A DNA stretch of 64,000 nucleotides from Deinococcus ruber. Lineage in GTDB: Bacteria; Deinococcota; Deinococci; Deinococcales; Deinococcaceae. The stretch covers positions 1 through 64,000 of the forward strand of contig NZ_BMQL01000016.1 in assembly GCF_014648095.1 (NCBI RefSeq), read 5' to 3'. The translations under genes and the position numbers were made by a program. Below are positions 41,160 to 50,912 of the stretch, in pieces (position 1 is the first letter of the stretch; every line of letters starts with the position of its first letter). Under the pieces are notes generated by a model. It made no database searches and was not told the DNA's origin. It saw nothing but the letters and a program-made list of their open reading frames with translations.

Positions 41160-41882
41160 ATGTCCGAGGCTCAAGCTGGTCTATTTGATTCACCCACCGA
41201 TCTGCCGCTGCTGCCGCCCGACTGGCAGGCAGCCCTGAGCAGCGTCATCAATACCTCCGAGTTCCGCGAACTGCTGGCCTTTGTCGAGCAGCAGCGCTCG
41301 CAGGGGCCGGTGTATCCCGCGCCCGAAGATATGTTCACCGCCCTGAGGCTCACGCCTCTGAGTGAGGTGAAGGTGGTGATTCTGGGGCAGGACCCCTACC
41401 ACGGCGTGGGGCAGGCGCACGGCCTGAGTTTCAGCGTGCGGCCCGGTGTGGCGCTGCCGCCGAGCCTGCGGAACATCTACAAGGAACTGACCACCGACGT
41501 GGGCTTCAAGGCCCCCAAACACGGCGATCTGAGAAGCTGGGCGCGGCAGGGCGTGCTGCTGCTGAATGCGGTGCTGACCGTGCGGCAGGGCGAGCCGAAC
41601 AGCCATGCCGGGCGCGGCTGGGAGGCGTTTACCGACGCGGTGATCCGGGCGGTCAGCGCTCAGCCGCAGCCAGTGGTGTTCATTCTGTGGGGCGCGTATG
41701 CCCGCAAAAAAGCCAAGCTGATCGCCACGCCGCCGCATGTGATCCTCGAATCGGCGCACCCAAGCCCGCTGAGCGTGACCAAATTTCTGGGCACTCGGCC
41801 TTTCAGTCAGGCCAATGCCGCGCTGGAGCGTGCCGGGCGCGGGCCTGTCGACTGGCAGCTTCCGGCAACGGCGGGCGAATGA
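41160..41882 (+). CDS. ung: Uracil-DNA glycosylase, family 1
   Basis: A 240-residue base-excision enzyme removing uracil from DNA. Family-1 motifs: [22 protein letters not shown] (quoted in two parts: GQDPYHG holds the water-activating Asp, GLSFSV the uracil pocket), [18 protein letters not shown], and [10 protein letters not shown] (catalytic His and intercalation loop). Ribosome site GAGAGG. Its TGA overlaps the ATG of topoisomerase IB, so the two DNA-maintenance genes are translationally coupled. Confidence 0.96.
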   Translation: MSEAQAGLFDSPTDLPLLPPDWQAALSSVINTSEFRELLAFVEQQRSQGPVYPAPEDMFTALRLTPLSEVKVVILGQDPYHGVGQAHGLSFSVRPGVALPPSLRNIYKELTTDVGFKAPKHGDLRSWARQGVLLLNAVLTVRQGEPNSHAGRGWEAFTDAVIRAVSAQPQPVVFILWGAYARKKAKLIATPPHVILESAHPSPLSVTKFLGTRPFSQANAALERAGRGPVDWQLPATAGE

Positions 41883-42922
41883 CCACCCGAACCGACCTTC
41901 TTCAGGAAGAATATCTGCGCCGCGAAGGCGACAAGCCGGGAGAGTTCCGCTACTTTCTTCCGGACGGCAGCGAATACCGCGACGAGGCCGGACTGGCCCG
42001 CATCGCGGCGTTGGCGGTGCCGCCCGCGTATCAGCAGGTGTTCGTTTCGCCTGAGGCCGAGGCCGAGGTGCAGGCGTTCGGACGCGACGCCGCTGGACGA
42101 CTTCAGTACCGTTATCACCCCGATTTCGTGCAGGCGGGGGCCATGCGGAAATGGCAGCGCCTGACGCGTTTTGCGGGCGTGCTGCCCACGCTCAGAACCG
42201 TGACCACCTCTGATCTGCGGGCATCCGGCCTGCCCCGCCGCAAGGTGCTGGCCCTGATGACGCGTCTGCTGCATGTGGCACGCTTCCGGGTGGGCAGCGA
42301 CGCGTATGCACGCGGCAACAAGACCTATGGCCTCAGCACCCTGCGGCAGCGGCACGTCAAGGTCGAGGGCCGCACGCTGATCTTCGACTTCCGGGGCAAG
42401 CACGGCATCTGGCAGCACCGCGAAACCACCGATTCCACGCTCAGTGCCAACATCTCGCGGCTGCTGGAGTTGCCCGGCCCGTGGCTGTTTCAGAGTGTCG
42501 ACAACGAAAACCACCGCAGCCGGGTGCATTCCCACGATCTGAACGCGTATCTGAAAGAAGTGATGGGGCCCTTTACCGCCAAGGATTTCCGCACCTGGGG
42601 GGGCACGTTGCTGGCCGCCGAGTTTCTGGCCGAGGCAGGGCCGCCGGACAGCGACCGGGCCGCCCGTGCCGCGCTGGTCGAGTGCGTGAAAGCGGTGGCT
42701 GCCGATCTGGGCAATACCCCCGCCGTGACGCGTGCCAGCTACATCTGTCCGGTGATTTTCGACCGGTATCAGGCGGGCCGCATTCTGGACGATTACGAGC
42801 CGAAGGCCACTCGCGGCGGCGAAGACTACAGCGGCCTGACCCGCAGCGAAGCCGCCCTGAAACGCATGCTGGAAAGCGAACGCAGCCTCAGGCGCGGGGC
42901 GAGCAGGCAGAAGAGCACCTGA
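41879..42922 (+). CDS. topIB: DNA topoisomerase IB (poxvirus/bacterial type)
   Basis: A 347-residue enzyme that relaxes supercoils through a 3'-phosphotyrosyl nick. The length equals D. radiodurans TopIB (346). Catalytic residues by family pattern: Arg in [13 protein letters not shown], Lys in the [10 protein letters not shown] beta-hairpin, Arg in [14 protein letters not shown], and Asn nine residues before the nucleophile Tyr in [14 protein letters not shown], matching the Asn280/Tyr289 pair of the Deinococcus enzyme, where eukaryotic and pox enzymes have His. The start is ATG 41879, overlapping ung; the frame is open further upstream over ung but that part is not coding. Confidence 0.95.
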   Translation: MTTRTDLLQEEYLRREGDKPGEFRYFLPDGSEYRDEAGLARIAALAVPPAYQQVFVSPEAEAEVQAFGRDAAGRLQYRYHPDFVQAGAMRKWQRLTRFAGVLPTLRTVTTSDLRASGLPRRKVLALMTRLLHVARFRVGSDAYARGNKTYGLSTLRQRHVKVEGRTLIFDFRGKHGIWQHRETTDSTLSANISRLLELPGPWLFQSVDNENHRSRVHSHDLNAYLKEVMGPFTAKDFRTWGGTLLAAEFLAEAGPPDSDRAARAALVECVKAVAADLGNTPAVTRASYICPVIFDRYQAGRILDDYEPKATRGGEDYSGLTRSEAALKRMLESERSLRRGASRQKST

Positions 42923-42936
42923 CGCTCGGCCCTGTG

Positions 42937-45900
42937 TCAGCGGTCGCTGCTCTCGTCATCCGGCGCGGTGGGCAGTCCGGCCCGCTTGGCGCGGTACATG
43001 CGCTGGTCGGCGCGGGCCAGCAGCATTTCCAGGCTCGACGTGCCGGGCTTCCACTGGGCGACGCCCGCGTTGGCACCGACCTTTCCAGCCGTGCCGGTGT
43101 CGAGTTGCTCGATCCGCTCGATGACCCGCCTGACCTCTGCGGTCGCCTGCTGCACATCGAGGGCCAGCAGCAACGCGAATTCGTCGCCGCCGAGCCGGAA
43201 CGTGCCGGGGTGCGAGCGCTTCAGTTCGGCGGCGACCTGGCGAAGCACCTCGTCGCCCTGCGGGTGCCCGTAGCGGTCGTTGATGACCTTGAAGCCCACC
43301 AGATCGAGCACCGCCACACTCATCGGCGTGCCCGGCAGAGCGCTGCGCCGGGCATCGGCGTATGCCTGTTCCAGCCCCAGCCGGTTCCCCACGCCCGTCA
43401 GGTGATCGATTCTCGCCACCGATTCGGCCTGTGTCCGCAGGTCTTCCAGTTCGCGTACGCGCTGGACGTTCTCCAGGGCAATGCCGATCACCTGTGCCAG
43501 CCGTTCCAGAATCGCCTGATCTTCGCTGCTGATCTCCTGCCCAGGATTGCGCGAGGCCACCAGGACGCCCAGCACCGTCTGCGCCCGTATGATCGGCACG
43601 GCCAGCACCGAACCGTGCAGCTCGTCTCGGTCTGCGTGACTCAGGCCGCCTGAAGAGTCCCGGACGCGCAGCGGCATGCCCTGAGCCGCCGCCGCGCCCA
43701 CCACCCCGCTGCTCAGCGGTATTCGGGTGCCCTGTCTGGGGGCCGATCCCGGTGCTCCCAGCGCGTAGGCCAGTTCCAGTTCACCTCCGGCGTCTGGCCC
43801 CAGCCACACCACTGCCGTCTGTACCGACAGCAGATCGAGTGCCAGATCGAGCGCCCGCGAGATCACCTGTGATGGATCGGACAACGACGCGATCTCCAGG
43901 CCACGTTCCAGCAGGCGGTCGAGGCTCTTGCGGTTGGGCGGGCCAGCGGCGGGCCGCACACCCGGCCCCGGGGGATCACCCGCGTCCGGGGCGGCGCTCA
44001 GATGTTCGGCTTCCCCGAGCTGTGCCAGGAAGGCCGACACGACAGCCGGATCGAACTGCCGCCCCGCCTGCCGGATCAGCTCGGCGCGTGCGTCCTGGGG
44101 CGTCCAGGCGGTTTTGTACGGCTGCACGGTGGTCAGGGCGTCGTACACATCGACCACACTGAAGATCCGTGCCGCCAGCGGAATCGCCTGGGCCGTCAGG
44201 CCGTCCGGGTAGCCGCTGCCGTCCCAGCGCTCGTGATGCCAGCGCACCACCTGGCGGGCCAGCGGCGGCAGCGTGGGAATACTGGCTGCCAGATCGGCCC
44301 CCAGATGCGTGTGGCACAGCATCTGCTCGCGCTCGTGTGGGCTGAGGGGGCCGGGTTTGAGCAGCACCACGTCGGGCACCATCAGCTTGCCGATGTCGTG
44401 CAGATACGCGCCCTGCCGCAGCGCGTCGAGGTCTTCGCGTGACAGGCCCAGCCGCGTTCCCAGCCGTACGGAAGCGCTCACCACCCGCTCGGTGTGTCCG
44501 TGCGTCTCGAACTCGCGTGCCTCCAGCGCCGCGCCCAGCGTCTGGAGCGCACCTTCCCGCGTGGCCTCGATCTGGCGGATATGCGCGTTGCGTTCAAAGC
44601 TGCGGCTGAGCCTGTCGGCCAGGGTATGCAGCGCCGCCTCAGCGCCCGGTGGCGGGGCCTTCAGGACATCGAACCAGGCCAGCAGCAGCACGCCGATAGG
44701 CACATCGTCGACCTGTACCGGAATAAAAGCCGTCGAACGCAGCCCGGCCTCCACGAACGTGGGCTGTGCGTCTGGGGTGGCGGCGTAGTCGAGATGCCAC
44801 GTGACCTGCGGCGGGGCGGCGGCCAGACGGCGTGCATCGGCGAGCGGCTGCCCCATGATCGAAGTCATGGCGGCCACGAAGACGGGCGGGGCGTTGCCGC
44901 TCCAGACCAGTGGCCCGGTCTGAAGATCAAGGTAGCTGGCGTGGTGGCAGCCGATCAGTTCGACGCAGGCATCCAGCCCTGCCCTCGCGAGATCCAGCGG
45001 ATGTTCGACCTGCTGAAGCCGTGTCGCCAGCACCGCCTGTATTTCATACTCCCGCGCTGTCAGACGGGCCTGTTCCTCGCGGTGCAGCCGCTCCAGCACG
45101 CCTGACAGCGTGTCTCCCACCGCTTCCAGCAGCCTCACGTCTGCGGGCGTCCAGTGCCGTGGCCCCTCGCTCAGCACGATCAGCACGCCGTCCATAGACT
45201 TTGGCCCACGCACCACCACGCTGGCCGCCGCCACTTTCTCGGGATGCAGGAACTCCGAGGCTTCCGGTAGATCGCTCAGGGTCGAAGCGGTCGTCACGCC
45301 GCACGTCAGCACCGCCTGACCCACGCTGCCTGCATCGTCGCGTACCCGGAAGCTGAAGTCCTGCCGGGTGAGCGGGGGCGGCGGCGTGCCCACCCCGGCC
45401 CGCATCAGAAACTCGCGGCCTTCCCGCTGCGCGAAGATCACATAGCTCGCCCGCAGCGCACTCAGCAGCGGCGTCATCACCGCCTCCACCGCTTCCAGTA
45501 CGCCGTGTGCAGCAAAAGCCCGCTGACTGAGTTCCAGCAGCAGGCGGGTGTGGGCAGTCTGCACACTCAGAGCGCTCAGCATCTGCTCGCGCTCGGCAGC
45601 CACCGCGACCGCACGGGCGGCAGCTTCCAGCAGCACGCGGTCGTCTGCCGACCACTCGCCCCCTGGTGCCAAAAACGGGCTCATGTGTGGTTCCGATTGC
45701 GGCGCGCTCCCGCCCCAGCGCAGCGCCACCACCACCAGCTGGCCGTCTGTGCCGAGCTGTGTTTCTTCGCCCGCTGCCAGCGGGTTCGCCGGATTCGTGC
45801 CGCTGGGCAGCACCACCCACGCCGCTGCGCCTGTTCCCAGCGCTTCCGGTAGCGCGAGGGTCGTCAGCGTCAGTCCGGCGGCCCTTCTGCCCTGGTTCTG

Positions 45901-46692
45901 TACCGACGCCTGAACCTGGGGCAGTCGGCAGATCTCCTCGATCAGCTGCGGGAGCGGCGGCTGGGTGCGGCTCCATCCGGCCAGCGCCTCCGTGGCGTTC
46001 TGGCTGACCCGCAGCAGGCTGAAGGCTTCGAGGTGGGCCGCCGCTGCAATCGCGGCTCCGGCCCGCACCGCTGCTTCTGCGGGGGGCAGCGTCTCTTCCG
46101 ACAGCCGCGACACCGCTGCCAGTGCAACCGCGTGGCCCACCAGCACCGCCCGTTCCAGCGCCCCCGAAAGCCGGTCGGCAAATTCCTCCAGTGCCCGGCG
46201 GAGGGCCGGCGTCCACTCGTCTCTGGGAACCCTGCTCGACAGGAAGATGCCGCCCCAGGGCAGCCCGCTCGCGCCCCGCAGCGGCAGGTACGCGCTGGCT
46301 CCTCCGAAGGTGTGCGCCGCTTCACCCAGCGCCGACACTTCCTGGTCATAGCGCGGCACGAAGATCGCGCGGTTCTGCCGGATGGCGCGTCCCATCACAC
46401 CCTGGTGGTAGGGCAGTCCCCGGCGAAAGGGAGTCAGGATATGTTCGGGAGGGTTGCCCGCCGCAGCCACCAGCGACCAGCGTCCACGCCCGGCCTGCAC
46501 CAGAAACAGCCAGTCGATCCCCGCCACGTCGCGCAGACCACGCACCAGCTCGTCTGCCGCTGCCTGAACGCCCGCCGCTTCTCCGACCTGCCGGGCCAGC
46601 CACTCGAACAGCGCGGGAGCAGGCACGTCATCCTGGCCGGTGGCCGGAATGGCTGTCGTGGGCACAGACGGATCGTCGGAAGGCACGTTCAT
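42937..46692 (-). CDS. Multi-GAF HD-GYP and GGDEF signalling protein
   Basis: A 1251-residue cytoplasmic protein without membrane segments. By eye: four GAF-like sensor units in residues 1-730, an HD-GYP phosphodiesterase domain at about 735-900 (LHDIGKLMVPDVVL near 765, HTHLGADL, HHERWDGSGYPDG), another GAF at about 935-1080, and a C-terminal GGDEF domain (GVGNRLGLEQAYADAR; LDLVGFKVINDRYGHPQGDE; FRLGGDEFALLL near 1165). All metal-binding His/Asp of HD-GYP and the GGDEF signature are present; no RxxD inhibitory site precedes GGDEF. It could both make and break c-di-GMP. Monocistronic; start ATG 46692. Confidence 0.92.
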   Translation of the reverse strand: MNVPSDDPSVPTTAIPATGQDDVPAPALFEWLARQVGEAAGVQAAADELVRGLRDVAGIDWLFLVQAGRGRWSLVAAAGNPPEHILTPFRRGLPYHQGVMGRAIRQNRAIFVPRYDQEVSALGEAAHTFGGASAYLPLRGASGLPWGGIFLSSRVPRDEWTPALRRALEEFADRLSGALERAVLVGHAVALAAVSRLSEETLPPAEAAVRAGAAIAAAAHLEAFSLLRVSQNATEALAGWSRTQPPLPQLIEEICRLPQVQASVQNQGRRAAGLTLTTLALPEALGTGAAAWVVLPSGTNPANPLAAGEETQLGTDGQLVVVALRWGGSAPQSEPHMSPFLAPGGEWSADDRVLLEAAARAVAVAAEREQMLSALSVQTAHTRLLLELSQRAFAAHGVLEAVEAVMTPLLSALRASYVIFAQREGREFLMRAGVGTPPPPLTRQDFSFRVRDDAGSVGQAVLTCGVTTASTLSDLPEASEFLHPEKVAAASVVVRGPKSMDGVLIVLSEGPRHWTPADVRLLEAVGDTLSGVLERLHREEQARLTAREYEIQAVLATRLQQVEHPLDLARAGLDACVELIGCHHASYLDLQTGPLVWSGNAPPVFVAAMTSIMGQPLADARRLAAAPPQVTWHLDYAATPDAQPTFVEAGLRSTAFIPVQVDDVPIGVLLLAWFDVLKAPPPGAEAALHTLADRLSRSFERNAHIRQIEATREGALQTLGAALEAREFETHGHTERVVSASVRLGTRLGLSREDLDALRQGAYLHDIGKLMVPDVVLLKPGPLSPHEREQMLCHTHLGADLAASIPTLPPLARQVVRWHHERWDGSGYPDGLTAQAIPLAARIFSVVDVYDALTTVQPYKTAWTPQDARAELIRQAGRQFDPAVVSAFLAQLGEAEHLSAAPDAGDPPGPGVRPAAGPPNRKSLDRLLERGLEIASLSDPSQVISRALDLALDLLSVQTAVVWLGPDAGGELELAYALGAPGSAPRQGTRIPLSSGVVGAAAAQGMPLRVRDSSGGLSHADRDELHGSVLAVPIIRAQTVLGVLVASRNPGQEISSEDQAILERLAQVIGIALENVQRVRELEDLRTQAESVARIDHLTGVGNRLGLEQAYADARRSALPGTPMSVAVLDLVGFKVINDRYGHPQGDEVLRQVAAELKRSHPGTFRLGGDEFALLLALDVQQATAEVRRVIERIEQLDTGTAGKVGANAGVAQWKPGTSSLEMLLARADQRMYRAKRAGLPTAPDDESSDR

Positions 46693-47060
46693 TCATATCC
46701 AGGTCGGGGAGCAGATCGGTGAGACAGCACACAGAGATGGCTGATAGGCGGGCGGTGGTCTTTCTGGAAGCTCGCGGATGACGGCATGCAGGACAGTGGA
46801 TAGAACCTTTTCTGTGTGCTGTCCTTTTACGATGATCGGGCACCGGAACCCGCCCGTCAACAGCGTTTATGTTTATGTTTCAGGTGCCAGAACAGCAAAA
46901 AGTACAGGCGAACGCCAGCGGCCCGCTGCAAAATTGGTATGCAAGTGGTGTACATTGAACCAGCACCCAGGATTCGGCCTGATCCGTTGTCGTCCACCCA
47001 GTTCAGCCACCTTCACCCGCTCACCTCAACCAGCCGCTGCCGCGACTCAGGGAGGTCTGT
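46693..47060. other. Divergent control region, HD-GYP gene and anmK
   Basis: 368 nt without a convincing gene. It holds a tandem TTTATG pair near 46866, a TGGTATG motif at 46935-46941 that recurs before the importer gene and the GntR gene, a TACATT box 10 nt after it, and the GGAGGT ribosome site of the anmK leader ORF at 47051. Confidence 0.4.
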
Positions 47061-47114
47061 ATGTCCGCTTCTCGTTCCTTTTGGCTCCGCCCCCGCCCTC
47101 GGTCGCCGCTTTGA
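47061..47114 (+). CDS. 17-residue leader ORF before anmK
   Basis: ATG 47061 is directly behind GGAGGTCTGT and opens a 17-codon frame ([17 protein letters not shown]). Its TGA overlaps the TTG that best starts anmK (TTGA, 47111-47114). anmK has no ribosome site of its own here, so ribosomes ending the leader probably restart on it. Confidence 0.45.
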   Translation: MSASRSFWLRPRPRSPL

Positions 47115-48304
47115 CACCTGCTGTACGCCAGCGCTGGCCCAGAGTGCTTGGCCTGATGAGCGGCACCAGCGTGGACGGCATCGATGCCGTGCTGATCGAG
47201 CTTCCTGGCTGGCCCGCTCTCAATCCGGCGCGGCCCGGTAGCAGCAGTCCGCCTCCTGCCCTGAGCAGCGCTGCGCCGCGAATCCGGGTGCTGGAACACC
47301 GCGCCGTTCCCTTCGCCGACGGATTGAGGGCGGCGCTGCTGGCGGCCAGCCGGAACGATGCCTGCACCAGCGACCTCACTCAGCTGAACTTCGAACTGGG
47401 CGCGGCGCTGGCAGACGCCGCCGCCGACCTGTCGCGGGACGCCGACCTGATCGCCAGCCACGGGCAGACGGTGCATCATCTTCCGCACCTCGACGCCTCG
47501 CGGGGCTGGCGCACGCGTTCGACCCTTCAGATCGGGGAAGCGGCGCAGATCGTGGAGCGCACCGGAAAGCCGGTGATCTCGGATTTTCGGCCCGCCGATC
47601 TGGCGGCAGGTGGGCAGGCCGCGCCGCTGGTGCCGTTTGCCGACCGGGTAATGTACGCCGAAGACGGGGTGCGGCGCAGCATTCACAACCTGGGCGGCAT
47701 CAGCAACCTGACGTATCTGCCGGGGCTGGACGAGGCGGGCGTGCTGGCCTTCGACACCGGGCCTGCCAATGCGCTGATCGACGATGTGGCGGCCCAGACG
47801 GGGCAGCGTTACGACGAGGGCGGGCGGCTCGCGGATTCCGGGCGAATAGACGAGACGCTGGTGGAGCGCTGGCTGCAAGACCCGTACCTGAGTGCCCTGC
47901 CGCCCAAATCCACCGGGCGCGAACGCTGGAATCTGAGCCGGATGGACGGCGCACAGGCGCTGAGCGTGCCCGATCTGGCCGCCACCGTCACGGCCTTCAG
48001 CGCCCGCAGCACCGCGCAGGCGTATCGGCGTTTTGTGCTGCCACGCGGCCTCGACGAGGTCGTGGTGGCGGGCGGCGGCGCGTACAATCCGGCCCTGATG
48101 CGGCATCTGCGCGACCTGCTGCCCGTTCCGGTGCTCACCTTCGAGGAGCGCGGCTGGAATTCGGCTGCCCGCGAGGCCGCTGCCTTTGCGGTGCTGGGCT
48201 ATTACGCGTACCAGGGCTGGCGCAACACGCTGCCGCACACCACCGGGGCACGCCGTCCGGTGATCGCCGGGAAGCTATCGCGGCCCTGGCTGGGAGACAC
48301 ATGA
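47111..48304 (+). CDS. anmK: Anhydro-N-acetylmuramic acid kinase
   Basis: A 397-residue kinase that opens the anhydro ring of anhMurNAc and phosphorylates it to MurNAc-6-phosphate, the substrate of MurQ encoded 9 kb downstream in the same cluster. Motifs: [20 protein letters not shown] (ATP loop), [43 protein letters not shown] (read in parts), [12 protein letters not shown] and [15 protein letters not shown]. coli AnmK is 369 residues. The frame is open to 46778, but only TTG 47111 places the start just before the conserved region and overlaps the leader stop. Its own stop overlaps the next gene. Confidence 0.93.
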   Translation: MTPAVRQRWPRVLGLMSGTSVDGIDAVLIELPGWPALNPARPGSSSPPPALSSAAPRIRVLEHRAVPFADGLRAALLAASRNDACTSDLTQLNFELGAALADAAADLSRDADLIASHGQTVHHLPHLDASRGWRTRSTLQIGEAAQIVERTGKPVISDFRPADLAAGGQAAPLVPFADRVMYAEDGVRRSIHNLGGISNLTYLPGLDEAGVLAFDTGPANALIDDVAAQTGQRYDEGGRLADSGRIDETLVERWLQDPYLSALPPKSTGRERWNLSRMDGAQALSVPDLAATVTAFSARSTAQAYRRFVLPRGLDEVVVAGGGAYNPALMRHLRDLLPVPVLTFEERGWNSAAREAAAFAVLGYYAYQGWRNTLPHTTGARRPVIAGKLSRPWLGDT

Positions 48305-49299
48305 CAGGAAACGCTTTTCAGCTGGTCGAACAGGCGGTCAAGGACGGCGTGGTGCCGGGTGCGGCGCTGGGCGTGCTGAGGGCAGGGGAGAGCGCAGAGG
48401 TGGCGTGCTGGGGGCTGGCGCAGCGTGTGCCCACCGAGGAGCCGCTGACGCTGGACACCGTGTTCGATTTGGCGAGCCTGACGAAGGTGCTGTTCACGGT
48501 GCCGGAGGTGCTCAGAGTGGTGGAAGACGGTCTGGCCGATCTGGATGACCCCATATCGCGCTTCCTGCCCGAGATCGGCTGGCTGCGGCCCACCGACCTG
48601 AGCGCCGTGACGCTGCGACAGCTTCTGACACATACGGCAGGGCTGCCCGCTCACGCGCCGCTGTACACCTGGGGCGTCAGTCCGGCCACCCTGAAAGCGC
48701 GGCTCCTTCAGGAACCCTGGCCGCTGGGCGAGCACGTGTATTCCGACATCGGGTACATGCTGCTGGGGCTGATCGTCGAGCGGCTGCGCGGCGAAGCGCT
48801 GTCGGCCCGCCCGCTGTCGCCGGGTCTGACGTTTGCTCCAGATGCTCGGCTGGCGGCGTCCACCGAGTTCTGTCCGTGGCGCGGGCAGGTGATCCGGGGC
48901 GAGGTTCACGACGAGAATGCCTCTGCGCTGGGCGGCGCGGCGGGCCATGCAGGGCTGTTCGGCACGCTGGCGGGCGTCCTGAAGGTGGCTGAAAGCCTGC
49001 TGGACGGCACACTGCTGAGCCGCGCCGCCCTGACAGAACTTCGGCGGCCCCAGACCGACACCCGCGCTCTCGGCTGGGAGCGGCGGTACGCGGGCTGGAG
49101 CGGCGGCAGCCTGTGCAGCGCCAGCACCATCGGACACACCGGGTTCACCGGAACGGGTGCATGGATCGACTTCGAGCGCGGCTTTGCCTGGGTGCTGCTG
49201 ACGAACAGCGTGCATCCGTCGCGGCATACCAGAGTGCCGCTCAATCCACTGCGCCGCAGCGTCGGAAACGCGCTGGCGGCAAGCTGGGAGGACAGATGA
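48301..49299 (+). CDS. Serine hydrolase, class C beta-lactamase/PBP4-like family
   Basis: A 332-residue protein of the beta-lactamase (PF00144-type) family. Catalytic SxxK is in [10 protein letters not shown]; the second motif is YSDIGYM (Tyr); the third is [12 protein letters not shown] (HTG in place of KTG). There is no signal peptide. Embedded between anmK and nagZ with 4-nt overlaps on both sides, it probably acts on muropeptides or their peptides inside the cell, for instance as an esterase or D-amino-acid peptidase, rather than on antibiotics. The precise reaction is unknown. Confidence 0.88.
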   Translation: MTGNAFQLVEQAVKDGVVPGAALGVLRAGESAEVACWGLAQRVPTEEPLTLDTVFDLASLTKVLFTVPEVLRVVEDGLADLDDPISRFLPEIGWLRPTDLSAVTLRQLLTHTAGLPAHAPLYTWGVSPATLKARLLQEPWPLGEHVYSDIGYMLLGLIVERLRGEALSARPLSPGLTFAPDARLAASTEFCPWRGQVIRGEVHDENASALGGAAGHAGLFGTLAGVLKVAESLLDGTLLSRAALTELRRPQTDTRALGWERRYAGWSGGSLCSASTIGHTGFTGTGAWIDFERGFAWVLLTNSVHPSRHTRVPLNPLRRSVGNALAASWEDR

Positions 49300-50789
49300 C
49301 AGATATCAAAGCGGGCCATCTCCTGATGGCAGAAATGTTCGGCACGCGGCTCGACGAAGAGACGGTGGCCTATCTGAAGACGTATGAGGTGAAGGCGGTG
49401 TGCCTGTTTCGCCGCAACATCGAATCGGAGGCGCAGCTCACGCAGCTGTGTGCCGACCTGTCCGCGCTGATGGGGCCAGACGCCCTGATCGCCATCGACC
49501 AGGAAGGCGGCGGCGTGGTGCGAACCGACTTCTGGGCCTTTCCGCCCTCGGCGCTGTGCCTGGGGGCCGTGGGCGATGTGGCCCTGACCGAGCAGGTGGC
49601 GCAGGCCAACGCCCGGTTTCTGTGCTCTGTGGGCATCAACTGGAATTTTGCGCCCGTCCTTGACGTGAACATCAATCCGCACAACCCGGTGATCGGAGAC
49701 CGGGCCTTTGGCAGCGACCCCGAACAGGTGGCGGCGCACGGGCTGGCCTACGCACGCGGGCTGGAAGCGGCGGGTGTAGCGGCGTGTGCCAAGCACTTCC
49801 CCGGTCACGGCGACACCCACCAGGACAGCCACGAGGAGTTGCCCACCGTGAACCGCTCACGCGCCGAGCTGGAACAGACCGAACTGCTGCCGTTCCGCCG
49901 GGCCGTGCAGGACGGCGTATCGGCCATCATGACCGCCCACATCGTCTTCCCGGCACTGGATGCGGCGCTGCCCGCCACCCTCAGCCCCGCTGTCCTGACG
50001 GGGCTGCTGCGCCGCGAGTGGGGCTACGACGGCGTGATCATTACCGACAGCATGGGCATGCTCGCCATCGACAGCCACTACGGGCGCGGCGCGGCGGGTG
50101 TGGCCGCGCTGCACGCCGGGGCCGACATGCTGATGGCGCTGGGGCCGATTCCGGCGCAGATACAGACGCTGGACGCGGTGCAGGCGGCGCTGGACGATGG
50201 CAGCTACGATCCGGCTCCTTCGCTGGCGCGGCTGAAACGGCTGGCGGCGCAGTTTCCGGTGCAGATTCGCCCGCAGCCGGAGCGCGGGGCCGACACGCGG
50301 CTGTTCGGGCGGGCGTGGGCGCGGGGACTATGCCGAGTCGGTGACGTGCAGCGGCCCACGCCGGGCAGCCGGGCAATCCTGGTGGTCAGCCGCGAAGAAG
50401 CCGAGCGCAACGTGAGCGAGGCTGGCCCCAGCGCCGATCAGGTGGTCGCCGCGCTCAGGGGCCTCTACGACTTTCAGCTGCACACCTACGACGATCCGGC
50501 GCAGCTCGACTGGCCTGCTCTGCGGGCGCAGGCCGACGCGGTGGGGGCAACGCTGCTGCTGGCAACCACCGGGCGGCTGCGCGTCGAGTTTGATTTTGCG
50601 GGTGTTCGCCCCGACCTGCACCTGTGCCTGTGGAACCCATATGCCGTGCTGGACGTACCAGCACCCGCGCTGGTCACCTTCGGCTATCAGCCGGAAGCGC
50701 TGGAAGGACTGCACGCCTACCTGTCGGGCCACGCGGAGGCGACAGGACGGCTGCCGCTGGCAGGACTGGACGTGAGGACGCCCTCCTGA
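49296..50789 (+). CDS. nagZ: Beta-N-acetylhexosaminidase, NagZ-type GH3
   Basis: A 497-residue cytoplasmic enzyme that removes GlcNAc from GlcNAc-anhMurNAc or GlcNAc-MurNAc. GH3 marks: IAIDQEGGGVVRTDF, RAFGSDPEQVAAHG, CAKHFPGHGDTHQDSHEELP (the His/Asp loop that gives the acid/base in NagZ) and GVIITDSMGMLAI (nucleophile Asp). It exceeds E. coli NagZ (341) by a C-terminal domain of about 150 residues, as in Bacillus-type NagZ. Start ATG 49296 overlaps the previous stop. Its products feed AnmK and the GlcNAc/MurNAc kinase of this cluster. Confidence 0.93.
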   Translation: MTDIKAGHLLMAEMFGTRLDEETVAYLKTYEVKAVCLFRRNIESEAQLTQLCADLSALMGPDALIAIDQEGGGVVRTDFWAFPPSALCLGAVGDVALTEQVAQANARFLCSVGINWNFAPVLDVNINPHNPVIGDRAFGSDPEQVAAHGLAYARGLEAAGVAACAKHFPGHGDTHQDSHEELPTVNRSRAELEQTELLPFRRAVQDGVSAIMTAHIVFPALDAALPATLSPAVLTGLLRREWGYDGVIITDSMGMLAIDSHYGRGAAGVAALHAGADMLMALGPIPAQIQTLDAVQAALDDGSYDPAPSLARLKRLAAQFPVQIRPQPERGADTRLFGRAWARGLCRVGDVQRPTPGSRAILVVSREEAERNVSEAGPSADQVVAALRGLYDFQLHTYDDPAQLDWPALRAQADAVGATLLLATTGRLRVEFDFAGVRPDLHLCLWNPYAVLDVPAPALVTFGYQPEALEGLHAYLSGHAEATGRLPLAGLDVRTPS

Positions 50790-50809
50790 CACCACTTCGA
50801 CTCCACAGG

Positions 50810-50837
50810 TGTCAAAGTGGCCTGAAAGTGGTATGGT
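50810..50837 (+). promoter_or_regulatory. Internal promoter before the oligopeptide-type importer
   Basis: TGTCAA (50810-50815), 16-nt spacer, extended -10 TGGTATGGT (TATGGT 50832-50837). An inverted repeat TGACACC (50787-50793) / GGTGTCA and repeated AAGTGG halves surround the -35, giving a candidate operator for the GntR regulator of the cluster. Confidence 0.5.
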
Positions 50838-50912
50838 TGCTATCAGTTCCCCGTTCTGTTCGCCGGTCTGTTCATGCAGGCTGGCGCACTCCCTTATTTA
50901 TTGGAGGTTTGT

